A stretch of DNA of 64,000 bases, from contig JBAXTZ010000014.1 in assembly GCA_037129925.1 (NCBI GenBank), positions 1 through 64,000 on the forward strand, given 5' to 3'. The notes under the pieces are model-generated. The model saw only the letters and a program-made list of their open reading frames with translations, was not told where the DNA came from and searched no databases. Both the position numbers and the translations under genes were made by a program. The DNA is from JBAXTZ01 sp037129925. GTDB taxonomy: Bacteria > Bacillota > Negativicutes > JBAXTZ01. Below, piece by piece: positions 50,860 to 59,645 of this stretch; within the stretch, counting starts at the first letter, position 1; every line of letters begins with the position of its first letter.

Positions 50860-52029
50860 TTAGTTTGGTTGAATTTTGGTCTTCATGCTTTGTTTGCCGT
50901 CTTTGTACTCGATGATGACCGCGCTTTTCAGCGGATTGTGATTAGCGTCCATCGACAGCTTACCCATCATCAACTGTAAGTCTTTGGTGTTGGCTAAGGC
51001 AGCAGTGATTTTTTCAGGATCAGCGCTACCGGCGCGTTTGATCGCGTCAAACAACAGGTATGCGCCATCATAGCTGATTGCCGCTGCAAAACTCGGCTCT
51101 TTGCCGTTGTATTCGGCTTTGAAGTCTTCAACGAATTTTCGAACTGCCGGATCAGGATCTTGAGATGAATAATGGTTAGTGAAATAAGTATTGTTCATGT
51201 TTTTAGCGCCGGCCACTTCGACTAATATCGGGCTGTCCCAGCCATCAGCGCCAACAATCGGACATGTTATGCCCAGTTCCCGAGCCTGTTTTACAATTTT
51301 AGCTGCTTCTTCGGCGTAGCCCGGCACTACCAGCGCCTGAGGGTTTTTCGCTTTTATCTTGGTAAGCGTTGCCTTGAAGTCCTGGTCTTTTTGTAAATAG
51401 GCTTCATTAGCGACGACAGTTACTCCGGATTTCGCTAAGTCTTCGGTAATTACAGCCGCGATGCCTTTGCTATAGTCGGAACTGTTATCCACCAGCATTG
51501 CCACGTTTTTTACAGCTAGGTCTTTTTTCAAGAACTCAGCCAGTACTTTTCCCTGAAACGGGTCGATAAAGCAAGCCCGGAAAGCAAACGGTCGAACCGC
51601 GCCTTTATCAACCGTAACAATAGCGCCGGTTGCCAGCGGCGCCAAAATTGGCACCTTATTATCTTCGCTTACTTGAATTTCGGCTAACACCGCCGAGGTC
51701 GTCGCCGGTCCGAAAACCGCGCAGACTTTGTCATCAGTGATTAATTTGGTAATGGCATTCGTGGACTCAGCCGCGTCGGATTTGTTATCGACGATGACTA
51801 GTTCAACTTTTTTACCATTGATACCACCTTTGGCGTTAACTTCTTTTACTGCCAATTTTAGCCCGTCGACCGCTGCTGTTCCGTATGTCGCCGCGCCGCC
51901 GGTCATTTCCATGTTCACGCCGATTTTTATGACATTAGAGTCATTTGCCGACTGTTGACCACAGCCACTCAGTAACGATGTCAGCATTGCCACAACGGCA
52001 ACGAGACAAATCAGTTTTTTTGATTTCAT
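50860..52029 (-). CDS. livK: Branched-chain amino acid ABC transporter substrate-binding lipoprotein
   Basis: 389 residues. Lipobox SLLSGCG (Cys23) marks a lipoprotein; mature part is a periplasmic-binding fold of the LivJ/LivK type: KIGVNMEMTGG, GKKVELVIVDNKSD, VFGPATTSAVL, AVSYDGAYLL-like region near residue 330. Captures leucine, isoleucine, valine or a related amino acid. First structural gene of the operon, after a long structured leader. Confidence 0.93.
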   Translation of the reverse strand: MKSKKLICLVAVVAMLTSLLSGCGQQSANDSNVIKIGVNMEMTGGAATYGTAAVDGLKLAVKEVNAKGGINGKKVELVIVDNKSDAAESTNAITKLITDDKVCAVFGPATTSAVLAEIQVSEDNKVPILAPLATGAIVTVDKGAVRPFAFRACFIDPFQGKVLAEFLKKDLAVKNVAMLVDNSSDYSKGIAAVITEDLAKSGVTVVANEAYLQKDQDFKATLTKIKAKNPQALVVPGYAEEAAKIVKQARELGITCPIVGADGWDSPILVEVAGAKNMNNTYFTNHYSSQDPDPAVRKFVEDFKAEYNGKEPSFAAAISYDGAYLLFDAIKRAGSADPEKITAALANTKDLQLMMGKLSMDANHNPLKSAVIIEYKDGKQSMKTKIQPN

Positions 52030-52076
52030 TTTTCCTCCGATATTTTTGACAATTTAATATTCGCAGTAAATAAAAT

Positions 52077-52119
52077 GAGCGAAAGGCATGTCGAACAACT
52101 TCGACCGGACCTTCCGCTC
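52077..52119 (-). terminator. Expression-platform hairpin of the liv riboswitch
   Basis: Minus strand GAGCGGAAGG (52119-52110) pairs with CCTTTCGCTC (52086-52077) with one wobble; inside sits a smaller hairpin TCGAA/TTCGA. A T-rich stretch ATTTTATTTA follows. Probably an intrinsic terminator governed by the aptamer just upstream. Confidence 0.65.
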
Positions 52120-52206
52120 GGGCATTTTTTACCCACGGTGTAAGGAGCCAAGCTCCCCGGCGCAACTCGGACCTACGCGAACTAATTCGCCGGAACCCTA
52201 TGCGCC
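52112..52206 (-). ncRNA. ykkC-family riboswitch aptamer (probably ppGpp class, subtype 2a)
   Basis: In the transcribed (minus) sense the leader carries the ykkC blocks in order: AGGGTTCCGGCG (near 52199-52188), GGTCCGAG (52173-52166), ACACCGTGGG (52141-52132), then GTAAAAAATGCCCG. ykkC RNAs are a superfamily sensing guanidine (subtype 1), ppGpp (2a), PRPP (2b) and others. The ppGpp class is known mainly before branched-chain amino acid synthesis and transport genes. The liv operon downstream therefore points to ppGpp. The subtype is inference; the family match is from visible motifs. Confidence 0.75.
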
Positions 52207-52229
52207 CTCCGCAATATTAAATTGTGCGT

Positions 52230-52258
52230 ATTATAATTAATCTTTGGCTATTTGTCAA
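52230..52258 (-). promoter_or_regulatory. Consensus promoter of the liv operon
   Basis: Minus strand perfect TTGACA (52258-52253), 17-base spacer, perfect TATAAT (52235-52230), about 30 bases before the riboswitch aptamer. Full consensus suits control by attenuation and not by initiation. Confidence 0.9.
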
Positions 52259-52316
52259 GTTATTAAACACGGGAATAAAAAGTATGTCGGGTTTTGGACG
52301 GTGCGCAGGTCAAAGA

Positions 52317-53501
52317 TTACGGATTGACATAATTATAGAATTTCGGATCCGAGTTCTTTACCGTTTTGGCTTTGGCAGTATCATCGGAATATACTCCTTG
52401 AGTGTACAACGGTATCGACGCTACCGCCTTATTGGCTTTGAGCGCCTGTTTGACATCGACATATCGCCAATTCATATCATTGTAATTGCGATAATATAAC
52501 CGCATCCGGCTAAAGTCAACTATATCCACCCATAGACAACGGTCCATTACCACTTTACCGGTTTGGGTCACCGCAGCAGCAAACGGAGTTTTAACGTTAC
52601 CGTCGGTGTTAACGGCCGGGGCACCTTCGACACCGCGCACCGCGCCGACCGGAATGTCAATATTATTGATAATGTTCATCGCCAAAATTAAGCCAGCATC
52701 CGCGCCGGTAACTGGTATCGCCGAAGCGGTCAAAGCCGCCAACCGCACCAACCGGCTCGGCGGGGTGTAATCACCCGGCAATCCGATCATTCCGGTCCCC
52801 TGTCCAAATCCAGACACTTGATAATTCTCAACTATCAGCGTATCCGCATTGGTAGCGCGGAGATTGGCATAGTTTTTTAGATTTGTCATGTGCCAGTCAA
52901 AACTCGGTGCATTGGTCAACACTCCAAGCGGATTGTCAAACACATTCAATTTTCCCTTAGTATATTCGATAACTATACTATCGCCTGTCTTATCATGAAC
53001 AGTGAAATGAACCGGCATATCTCCGGCATGGTCGGTAGCGCCCTTGCATACCTGAATACTTGCTATTTTGGCTCGTACTTCGGCAACTGAACCGCAATTG
53101 GTAAGAATCCAGGTCGGCACTTCGACATTTGATATAGTATTCGTCCGGGTTTTAGCATCATACTGGAAATATTCAGCATAACCGGGATATAACAACATTC
53201 CCACGGCCAACCCGGCTTCATTTACGCCATCGCAAATCACCGGCAACCCCAGTGCGTTGATGCCGACAACACCATATTTGGAAGTCCAAACCGCTCCGTT
53301 TTGACTGCCGTCGGGTAGTAAACCAGTGTACTTGGTTCCCGCCGGAATAATTGAAATAGTTTCACCCATCGGATAAGGGTCTTCCATCGTCCGCGCATAG
53401 AACACACAACCATCGGTAGTGCTAATGCGAAAACTCGAACAAGCCAAAACCACCGTAGACAGTAGCAGACACAAAACCACTAGTAAGGCAATTTTTTTCA
53501 T
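52317..53501 (-). CDS. Secreted choloylglycine-hydrolase (Ntn amidase) family protein
   Basis: 394 residues from ATG at 53501, GGAGG 5 bases upstream. The signal peptide ends VVLA and the next residue is Cys21 of CSSFRISTTDGCVFYARTMED, the nucleophile start of the bile-salt-hydrolase/penicillin-V-acylase family. DGVNEAGLAVGML, HDKTGDSIVIEYTKGK and an Asn-containing DNPLGVLTNAPSFDWHM also match. Processing by signal peptidase I would expose the catalytic Cys; lipidation at the same Cys is a rival possibility that would block it. Known members cut amide bonds of bile salts, penicillins or N-acyl homoserine lactones; the substrate is open here. Confidence 0.85.
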   Translation of the reverse strand: MKKIALLVVLCLLLSTVVLACSSFRISTTDGCVFYARTMEDPYPMGETISIIPAGTKYTGLLPDGSQNGAVWTSKYGVVGINALGLPVICDGVNEAGLAVGMLLYPGYAEYFQYDAKTRTNTISNVEVPTWILTNCGSVAEVRAKIASIQVCKGATDHAGDMPVHFTVHDKTGDSIVIEYTKGKLNVFDNPLGVLTNAPSFDWHMTNLKNYANLRATNADTLIVENYQVSGFGQGTGMIGLPGDYTPPSRLVRLAALTASAIPVTGADAGLILAMNIINNIDIPVGAVRGVEGAPAVNTDGNVKTPFAAAVTQTGKVVMDRCLWVDIVDFSRMRLYYRNYNDMNWRYVDVKQALKANKAVASIPLYTQGVYSDDTAKAKTVKNSDPKFYNYVNP

Positions 53502-53555
53502 AGCTTCCTCCATTTTTCTATAAAATATCGAGAACACATATTTTTTTACGAGAGC

Positions 53556-53580
53556 GGGCGCACGCAAGGTGCGCCCCTAC
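53556..53580 (-). repeat. GTAGGGGC hairpin element, copy 4
   Basis: Minus strand GTAGGGGCGCAC...GTGCGCCC; 8-bp stem; starts 4 bases after the stop of the barrel-protein gene. Confidence 0.8.
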
Positions 53581-53584
53581 GGTT

Positions 53585-54472
53585 TTAAAACATACTTTCT
53601 GGCAATACGAAGAACAGTTGTAGCCGCAATTGCGACTCTGGGGCGTTATCCGGTCGAATAACATTGTAGTAGCCGCCGACTGACAATCCGATCGGCAGTT
53701 TTCCATCTACCAAAAATACTTTGCCGACGTTTAATCCGATCGGAAATAGTACTTGCTGACCGGGTGCCGCCTTCCAGTTGATGTTAATCAACGGCATATA
53801 ACTGAGCGAGTAACCATAATCGAAATTGTAGCTGGAAAAACCTTGTATGGTCAACTGGTTTATCGGCGCCGGTCCGGCAAATGACCACATCTGATTTAGC
53901 AGCACGCCCCCGACAAATGGTCCGTTTTTATAAACACCGACCACCGCTGGCCCCGCCGCCCAAGCATTCATGCCGGTTGGTGTTTGCGTGTTGGTATAGT
54001 TAGCATAACTCTGCGTTGGCGTGAACAACCCGGCTCCTGCGCCAAAGGTGAACGCGCTCGTAGAATTCTTGGTAACCAGTGTCGTAAGCATCACATTCCC
54101 CAACCCGGTATCAGTGCTTCCGCTCGCGGTCGGCACGCTGTTGACCGGAATAACAATGTGATTTAGCAGCTTCCAATCTTCGTTAATATTAATCGGGAAA
54201 GTCGGTTCGACCATCAGGTTAAAAAAACCTTTGTTGTTCTGCGGTCCGGCATTAAAGTTTAAATTGTTTTGGATCGGAATCATTATCAATCCGCCCAATG
54301 GGTCTTGAGATTTTTTCGCGATTGCCGTTTCTTCAGCTCCCCGTTCGGCGCTGGTTAATTGGGGTTGCGAGCCGTCAGACAGCTGGCAGGGGTCACACGG
54401 TTCAGTTGCGGCAAAAACCGGGCAACTTAACAAAAACAATAGGATAATTAGTAAATTTAGCATTCTTTTCAT
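53585..54472 (-). CDS. Outer-membrane protein of the family annotated neuromedin U-like
   Basis: 295 residues from ATG at 54472 (GGAGG 8 bases upstream). Signal peptide to about residue 21, then an acidic Ala/Glu-rich stretch, DPLGGLIMIPIQNNLNFNAGPQNNKGF, a segment NEDWKLLNHIVIPVNS, GAGAGLFTPTQSY, and a C-terminal barrel end LRLQLFFVLPESMF with terminal Phe. This set of motifs matches outer-membrane barrels in proteobacteria that carry the odd label neuromedin U. Function unknown. Upstream of the choloylglycine-hydrolase gene, perhaps one transcript. Confidence 0.75.
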   Translation of the reverse strand: MKRMLNLLIILLFLLSCPVFAATEPCDPCQLSDGSQPQLTSAERGAEETAIAKKSQDPLGGLIMIPIQNNLNFNAGPQNNKGFFNLMVEPTFPININEDWKLLNHIVIPVNSVPTASGSTDTGLGNVMLTTLVTKNSTSAFTFGAGAGLFTPTQSYANYTNTQTPTGMNAWAAGPAVVGVYKNGPFVGGVLLNQMWSFAGPAPINQLTIQGFSSYNFDYGYSLSYMPLININWKAAPGQQVLFPIGLNVGKVFLVDGKLPIGLSVGGYYNVIRPDNAPESQLRLQLFFVLPESMF

Positions 54473-54628
54473 AGTCAATCCTCCTGATGAACTTATTATA
54501 ACAGAATATTATCACAAAACTCTCGCAAAATTTAATTATTCCAACATAACTATAAATGTTCAACAGTCCCCGCACTACGCTATTGAAAGGCATAATAGTG
54601 ATTTTTCCACCGCGCCGGAACTTTAACT

Positions 54629-55771
54629 TTACTGAATTGTCAAATACTCATAACGGTCATAAAAATCCTGTAGTGCCATTGTGAATACACCATCAGTGCG
54701 ATATTGGTTGGTGTCACCCCAAGGATTCCAGATCGTCACAGACATGTTAGGCGCATCATACGCCAATATCGCATACCAATGGTCACCGGGCAAATACGGC
54801 GAACCACCGTGACCGGGTGTCATCGCCTGAACCATGCGCAAGTTATTGGGGTTGCCTAATGCGCTATTCATCGCCTCACCCCAACCGCTGGCCGTAGAAT
54901 TCTTATGATTATAGCCGCGCGACCGCGAACCGGTGAATATCTTTTGAATATTTGCGGCCGACGTGACCTTTAGCTCCAGATTGTATAGCACTTCGTTGTC
55001 GTCGTCGCCTTGATAATAGTCCAACAACGTTTGGGCAACCGCCTTTTGAATTACCGGTTCCCACATTCCGTCCGCAACAGTGGTGATTTTAGAGAAAAAT
55101 GCCACCTCCGCCTGCGTTAGTGTTACATTACCGCGATTGTTGTTTTTCATACCCGGCAAATTGACATGATACCGATAGGGAATTTCCGTACCACTTGCTG
55201 TAGTAATTTTGGACAGCTTAATCATTCCCGGAATTGCTGCCGGTCGGTTATGCACTAGCCAACCGATTGCCGACATCAAATAGCAATCGCCGATTTTATT
55301 CTGTTGAATATTGGCAAACGTCGGTTGGCCGGACGTATACAACGGAAAACCTTTGCCCGCCAATTGGTTAAGCTCGGCAACCATTGGTTGAAAACAAACG
55401 CTGTTGATTTTACTGCCGGTTTCTGTGTACTGTGAATTATTGCTGGCATCAGTGGTCATAATGCTATTTAGGGTAATCGCCGGATTGCGATTGAGTTTTC
55501 CATCCGCCAGTTTTTCCGGCGCAACCAAACTATAATAAAAGGCAATTGCCGCCAACGCCGCGGCATCATTACTCGTAGCCGCCATCGCCGGGTCGCCTAA
55601 CTTATCGATCAGACTTCGCGTTTGCAGCGAAGTATCGGTCGTCGCGTTAGCTGTTCCAGACCAAACACTCCAGTTCCGCGCCACCGCCAGCATAAACGGA
55701 TCAGCCACCGCCAAACAACTACCCGAAATAAACACGCAAATCGTCATTGCCATTAGTAATATTCGCTTCAT
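54629..55771 (-). CDS. Secreted calpain-type (family C2) cysteine protease
   Basis: 380 residues from ATG at 55771 (GGAGG 4 bases upstream; an earlier in-frame ATG at 55783 lies before that site). Signal peptide about 1-21. The triad is visible: Cys163 in NKIGDCYLMSAIGWL, His331 in PGDHWYAILAYD, Asn349 in TIWNPWGDT; this is the pattern of calpains (GDCWFL, H..Y, NPWG). The N-terminal 150 residues lack recognisable domains and no Ca2+-binding EF-hands are seen. Bacterial calpains are scattered and little studied. It stands near a secreted amidase and a barrel protein. Confidence 0.82.
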   Translation of the reverse strand: MKRILLMAMTICVFISGSCLAVADPFMLAVARNWSVWSGTANATTDTSLQTRSLIDKLGDPAMAATSNDAAALAAIAFYYSLVAPEKLADGKLNRNPAITLNSIMTTDASNNSQYTETGSKINSVCFQPMVAELNQLAGKGFPLYTSGQPTFANIQQNKIGDCYLMSAIGWLVHNRPAAIPGMIKLSKITTASGTEIPYRYHVNLPGMKNNNRGNVTLTQAEVAFFSKITTVADGMWEPVIQKAVAQTLLDYYQGDDDNEVLYNLELKVTSAANIQKIFTGSRSRGYNHKNSTASGWGEAMNSALGNPNNLRMVQAMTPGHGGSPYLPGDHWYAILAYDAPNMSVTIWNPWGDTNQYRTDGVFTMALQDFYDRYEYLTIQ

Positions 55772-55787
55772 CAATCCCTCCACCGTT

Positions 55788-55850
55788 AACTTTTCACCAT
55801 TCGTTAATAACTATTAACCATTCGCCATTCATAATTAACGATTCACGCAG
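55788..55850. repeat. Heptad-period array (TTCGCCA/TTAACCA type)
   Basis: ttaactt, ttcacca, ttcgtta, ataacta, ttaacca, ttcgcca, ttcataa, ttaacga, ttcacgc: nine units in perfect 7-base register between the calpain gene and the next repeat. Confidence 0.85.
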
Positions 55851-55851
55851 A

Positions 55852-55877
55852 GGGCAACCACAGGGGGTTGCCCCTAC
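55852..55877 (-). repeat. GTAGGGGC hairpin element, copy 5
   Basis: Minus strand GTAGGGGCAACC...GGTTGCCC; almost identical to copy 3 and set between two heptad arrays. Confidence 0.85.
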
Positions 55878-55889
55878 CTGCCCGTAATT

Positions 55890-55942
55890 TTCCCATATCC
55901 CATGCCCTATCCCCCAGTCCCCATTCCCTATTCCCTACAACC
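55890..55942. repeat. Heptad-period array (CCCTATT/CCCCAGT type)
   Basis: tcccata, tcccatg, ccctatc, ccccagt, ccccatt, ccctatt, ccctaca in register. Resembles the CCCCAGT/CCCCAAT heptads (STRR) described in heterocystous cyanobacteria. Confidence 0.85.
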
Positions 55943-55974
55943 AATTATATCACGCGCCGCTCACAATATTCTCA

Positions 55975-56012
55975 CAAAAAAGCCACCGGCAACTTTATGT
56001 CGTCGGTGGCTT
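55975..56012 (-). terminator. Terminator of the PFOR gene
   Basis: Minus strand AAGCCACCG, loop region, CGGTGGCTT then a T-run; begins 15 bases after the PFOR stop. Confidence 0.88.
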
Positions 56013-56026
56013 GATTTCGAGTGTAA

Positions 56027-59000
56027 TTAGCCTTGTGCTAACTTTTTGTAACCCGCTAACCGTTCTTTGGCATCGCGTTCGGTTTTTTCAAACAGTCCTT
56101 CGGCAGTTTCCGGAGATTGTTTGGCAAGCGCTGAATAGCGAACTTCGCCCATCAAGAAATCACGGAAGCTGGCAGTCGGCTCTTTGGAATCAAGGATAAA
56201 GCCGTTTTTGCCTTCTGCTTTAAGGGTCGGATTGTAGCGGTACATTCCCCAATATCCAGCTTCAACCGCGCGTTTGGTCTCCAACTGGCTGCAACCCATG
56301 CCAACTCGCAAGCCGTGATTGATACACGGTGCGTAAGCGACAATCAGGGACGGTCCCGGATAAGCTTCGGCTTCGGCGATTGCTTTGAGTGTTTGGTTTT
56401 TGTCAGCGCCCATTGCGATTTGCGCGACGTACACATAACCGTAGCTCATTGCCATCATGCCGAGGTCTTTTTTCTTAGTGTGTTTTCCGCTGGCAGCAAA
56501 CTTAGCGATTGCCGCAGTCGGGGTGGATTTCGAAGCTTGACCGCCGGTATTGGAATACACTTCGGTATCAAACACCAAAACGTTTACATCTTCGCCGCTT
56601 GCCAATACATGGTCCAGACCGCCGTATCCGATGTCATACGCCCAGCCATCGCCACCAAATATCCACTGCGACCGTTTTACCAACTGATCGCGTTCAGCAT
56701 ACACCGCTTCCAGACATGGACGACCAGCGCGGTTGGCGTCTAACATGGCGATAACTTTATTGGACCGCTCACGCGTGCCAGCGCTTACATCTTTGTTGAC
56801 CAACCACTCTTCAAGTACTGCGCGGATTTCGCCGTCAGCGTTTCCGATAGCTTTTTGCACAGTTTCTGCCAAATGGTCGCGTTGCTGAGCTGTTCCAAGA
56901 ATCATTCCCAGACCAAACTCGGCATTGTCTTCGAACAACGAGTTGCCCCATGCCGGACCATTGCCATCGCTGTTTTTGCAATACGGAATGCTTGGAGCGC
57001 TCGCGCCCCAGATCGACGAACAACCAGTAGCGTTAGCAATCATCATTCGATCACCGAACAATTGGGTAACAAGCTTGGCATAAGGAGTCTCGCCGCAACC
57101 AGCGCAAGCGCCGGAGAATTCTAGTAGCGGTTGCTCAAATTGGCTACCCTTGACAGTTGCTTTGTTCATCGGGTTGGCTTTCGGGGATAATTTTACCGAA
57201 TAGTTCCACAATGGAATTTCACCGTGTTGCGATTCTTGCGGTTGCATTACCAAAGCTTTTTCTTTAGCCGGGCAGATGTCGGCGCAGTTTCCGCAACCAG
57301 CGCAATCCAACGGCGAAATCGCCATCCGGAAGTTTAACCCTTTAGCGCCGGTTGCCGGTTTAACTGTAAAACCAGCCGGAGCCGCAGCAACTTCTTCGTC
57401 GCTTGCCAATACCGGGCGAATTGCCGCGTGCGGACAAACATAGGAGCATTGGTTACACTGGATACATTTATCAGCCAACCATTGCGGCACGTTCATCGCG
57501 ATACCGCGCTTTTCATAAGCGGCAGTACCCAACGGGAATGTTCCATCTTCATTGGCGATAAATGCGCTAACCGGTAAGCTGTCGCCTTCTTGACGATTCA
57601 TCGGAACAAGGATGTTTTTGATGAAATCCGGGCAATCACAAGCGCCGGAAACTTCATCAGCAGCTGTAGCCCAGGCTGCCGGAACTTGAACTTTTACAAA
57701 GGCGCCGCTACCTTGATCGATAGCCGCGTTATTCATATCGACGATTTTTTGACCTTTTTTGCCGTAGGATTTTACAACTGCTTCTTTTAAATGCTTCAAG
57801 GCTGTTTCCACCGGGATGATGTCGGCAATTTTGAAGAATGCTGATTGCATGACCATGTTGATCCGGCCGCCCAAACCGATACTTTGAGCAATTTTTCCGG
57901 CATCAATAATATAGAAATTGATATTGTTGTTAGCGATATAACGCTTCATTGAAGCCGGTAAATGTGAATCCAGGTCAGTAGCATCCCAAGTGCAGTTGAG
58001 CAGGAAGTTGCCGTTTGGAATCAAACCGACCAATACATCATATTTGTCAACATAGGACTGGTTATGACAAGCTACAAAATTGGCTTTGTTGATAAGATAC
58101 GGCGATTTGATTGGTTTTGGACCGAAACGCAAGTGTGAGCAGGTTATCCCGCCCGATTTCTTGGAATCATAAGCAAAATAAGCTTGCGCGTACAAATCGG
58201 TATAGTCGCCGATAATTTTGATCGCGCTTTTGTTGGCGCCGACAGTTCCGTCTGAGCCAAGACCCCAGAATTTGCAAGCCTTAGTTCCGGCAGGAATCGT
58301 GTCGATATGTGAAGTTGCCGACGGCAATGACAAATTAGTTACATCATCATTGATGCTGACGGTAAAGCCATTTTTCGGCTGGGCTTGTTTCAAGTTCTCG
58401 TAAATAGCCAGCACATGATCCGGCAAGAAATCTTTTGAACCCAGACCGTAACGACCGCCTACGATAGTCGGCTGCCAATCGCTGCCATAAAATGCTGAAC
58501 GAACATCAAGATATAGCGGTTCAGCCAAAGCGCCCGGCTCTTTGGTGCGATCCAAAACGCCGATAGTTTTGACAGTACGCGGAATATATTTGAGGAAATG
58601 TTTGACTGAGAACGGACGATACAGGTGAACGGTCAACAGACCGACTTTTTCGCCATTAGCGTTCATCGCGTCAATAGTTTCTTCGATAGTATCGCAAGCT
58701 GAACCCATAGCGATAACCATACGCTCGGCATCCGGAGCGCCATGATAGTTAAACAAGTGATACTCGCGACCGGTAACTTTACCGATTTCCGCCATATAGT
58801 GTTCAACGATTTCCGGTAGTGCCTCGTAATATTTGTTGCTTACTTCGCGAGTTTGGAAATAAATATCCGAATTTTGCGCAGTACCACGAACAACCGGATG
58901 GTTCGGGCTGAGCGCCTTGGCGCGGAATGCTGCCAATGCATCTTGATCGACAAGTTTTCCAAGGTCTTCATAGTCGATTACTTCGATTTTTTGAATTTCT

Positions 59001-59533
59001 GCCGAAGTTCGGAAACCGTCAAAGAAATGCATGAAAGGCAAGCTGCCCTTCAATGCTGACAAATGCGCGACTGCGGCAAGATCCATTACTTGCTGAACGC
59101 TGTTCGAAGCCAGCATTGCAAAGCCGGACTGAAGAGCGGCCATCACGTCATGATGGTCACCAAATATATTCAATGAGCTGGCCGCCAACGCCCGGGCGCT
59201 GACATGAAACACGCTCGGCAACAACTCGCCGGCGATTCTATACATGTTAGGGATCATCAGCAACAAACCTTGTGATGCTGTATAGGTGGTCGTTAATGCT
59301 CCGGCTTGTAACGAACCGTGTAATGCGCCGGCTGCGCCGCCCTCTGATTGCAACTCGCAAACTTTGACTGTCTGTCCAAAAAGATTTTTGCGACCCGCGG
59401 CTGCCATTTCATCGACGTATTCCGCCATTGTTGACGACGGAGTGATCGGAAAAATCGCTGCTACATCAGTGAATGCATAGGAAATATGCGCGGCTGCGCC
59501 ATTTCCGTCCATGGTTTTGAATTTCTTTGCCAT
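56027..59533 (-). CDS. nifJ: Pyruvate:ferredoxin (flavodoxin) oxidoreductase, single chain
   Basis: 1168 residues. Converts pyruvate and CoA to acetyl-CoA and CO2, reducing ferredoxin. Domains in order: N-terminal pyrimidine-binding (AYAFTDVAAIFPITPSSTMAEY-type start), transketolase-like/CoA part, gamma domain, two [4Fe-4S] binding motifs (CIQCNQCSYVCPH near 685 and CAGCGNCADICPAK near 740), and the TPP-binding domain with GGDGWAYDIGYGG and EVYSNTGGQASKSTPT. Further Cys in SGACAGCGETPYAKL hold the third cluster. Own promoter, own terminator. Central to fermentation and the source of low-potential electrons. Confidence 0.96.
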   Translation of the reverse strand: MAKKFKTMDGNGAAAHISYAFTDVAAIFPITPSSTMAEYVDEMAAAGRKNLFGQTVKVCELQSEGGAAGALHGSLQAGALTTTYTASQGLLLMIPNMYRIAGELLPSVFHVSARALAASSLNIFGDHHDVMAALQSGFAMLASNSVQQVMDLAAVAHLSALKGSLPFMHFFDGFRTSAEIQKIEVIDYEDLGKLVDQDALAAFRAKALSPNHPVVRGTAQNSDIYFQTREVSNKYYEALPEIVEHYMAEIGKVTGREYHLFNYHGAPDAERMVIAMGSACDTIEETIDAMNANGEKVGLLTVHLYRPFSVKHFLKYIPRTVKTIGVLDRTKEPGALAEPLYLDVRSAFYGSDWQPTIVGGRYGLGSKDFLPDHVLAIYENLKQAQPKNGFTVSINDDVTNLSLPSATSHIDTIPAGTKACKFWGLGSDGTVGANKSAIKIIGDYTDLYAQAYFAYDSKKSGGITCSHLRFGPKPIKSPYLINKANFVACHNQSYVDKYDVLVGLIPNGNFLLNCTWDATDLDSHLPASMKRYIANNNINFYIIDAGKIAQSIGLGGRINMVMQSAFFKIADIIPVETALKHLKEAVVKSYGKKGQKIVDMNNAAIDQGSGAFVKVQVPAAWATAADEVSGACDCPDFIKNILVPMNRQEGDSLPVSAFIANEDGTFPLGTAAYEKRGIAMNVPQWLADKCIQCNQCSYVCPHAAIRPVLASDEEVAAAPAGFTVKPATGAKGLNFRMAISPLDCAGCGNCADICPAKEKALVMQPQESQHGEIPLWNYSVKLSPKANPMNKATVKGSQFEQPLLEFSGACAGCGETPYAKLVTQLFGDRMMIANATGCSSIWGASAPSIPYCKNSDGNGPAWGNSLFEDNAEFGLGMILGTAQQRDHLAETVQKAIGNADGEIRAVLEEWLVNKDVSAGTRERSNKVIAMLDANRAGRPCLEAVYAERDQLVKRSQWIFGGDGWAYDIGYGGLDHVLASGEDVNVLVFDTEVYSNTGGQASKSTPTAAIAKFAASGKHTKKKDLGMMAMSYGYVYVAQIAMGADKNQTLKAIAEAEAYPGPSLIVAYAPCINHGLRVGMGCSQLETKRAVEAGYWGMYRYNPTLKAEGKNGFILDSKEPTASFRDFLMGEVRYSALAKQSPETAEGLFEKTERDAKERLAGYKKLAQG

Positions 59534-59575
59534 TTCTTCCCTCTTTCAGTTAAATTTTGTATAAAATACGAGAAC

Positions 59576-59581
59576 ATTATA
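59576..59581 (-). promoter_or_regulatory. Extended -10 promoter of the PFOR gene
   Basis: Minus strand TGGTATAAT (TATAAT at 59581-59576 with TG-n before it). A weak TTTACA lies 15 bases upstream. About 43 bases before the start. Confidence 0.65.
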
Positions 59582-59645
59582 CCACATTTTCCGTTTTGTA
59601 AATAACTCAAATAAAATATTCTGCCGCTCAGCCAAAATATTGATG

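Noticed and set aside
52112..52206. tRNA or T-box leader before livK
   Set aside because: No cloverleaf, no T-box motif; ykkC blocks explain the conserved segments better.
9701..55942. CRISPR arrays in the repeat-rich gaps
   Set aside because: Units are 7 bases with no spacers and no cas genes occur in the window.
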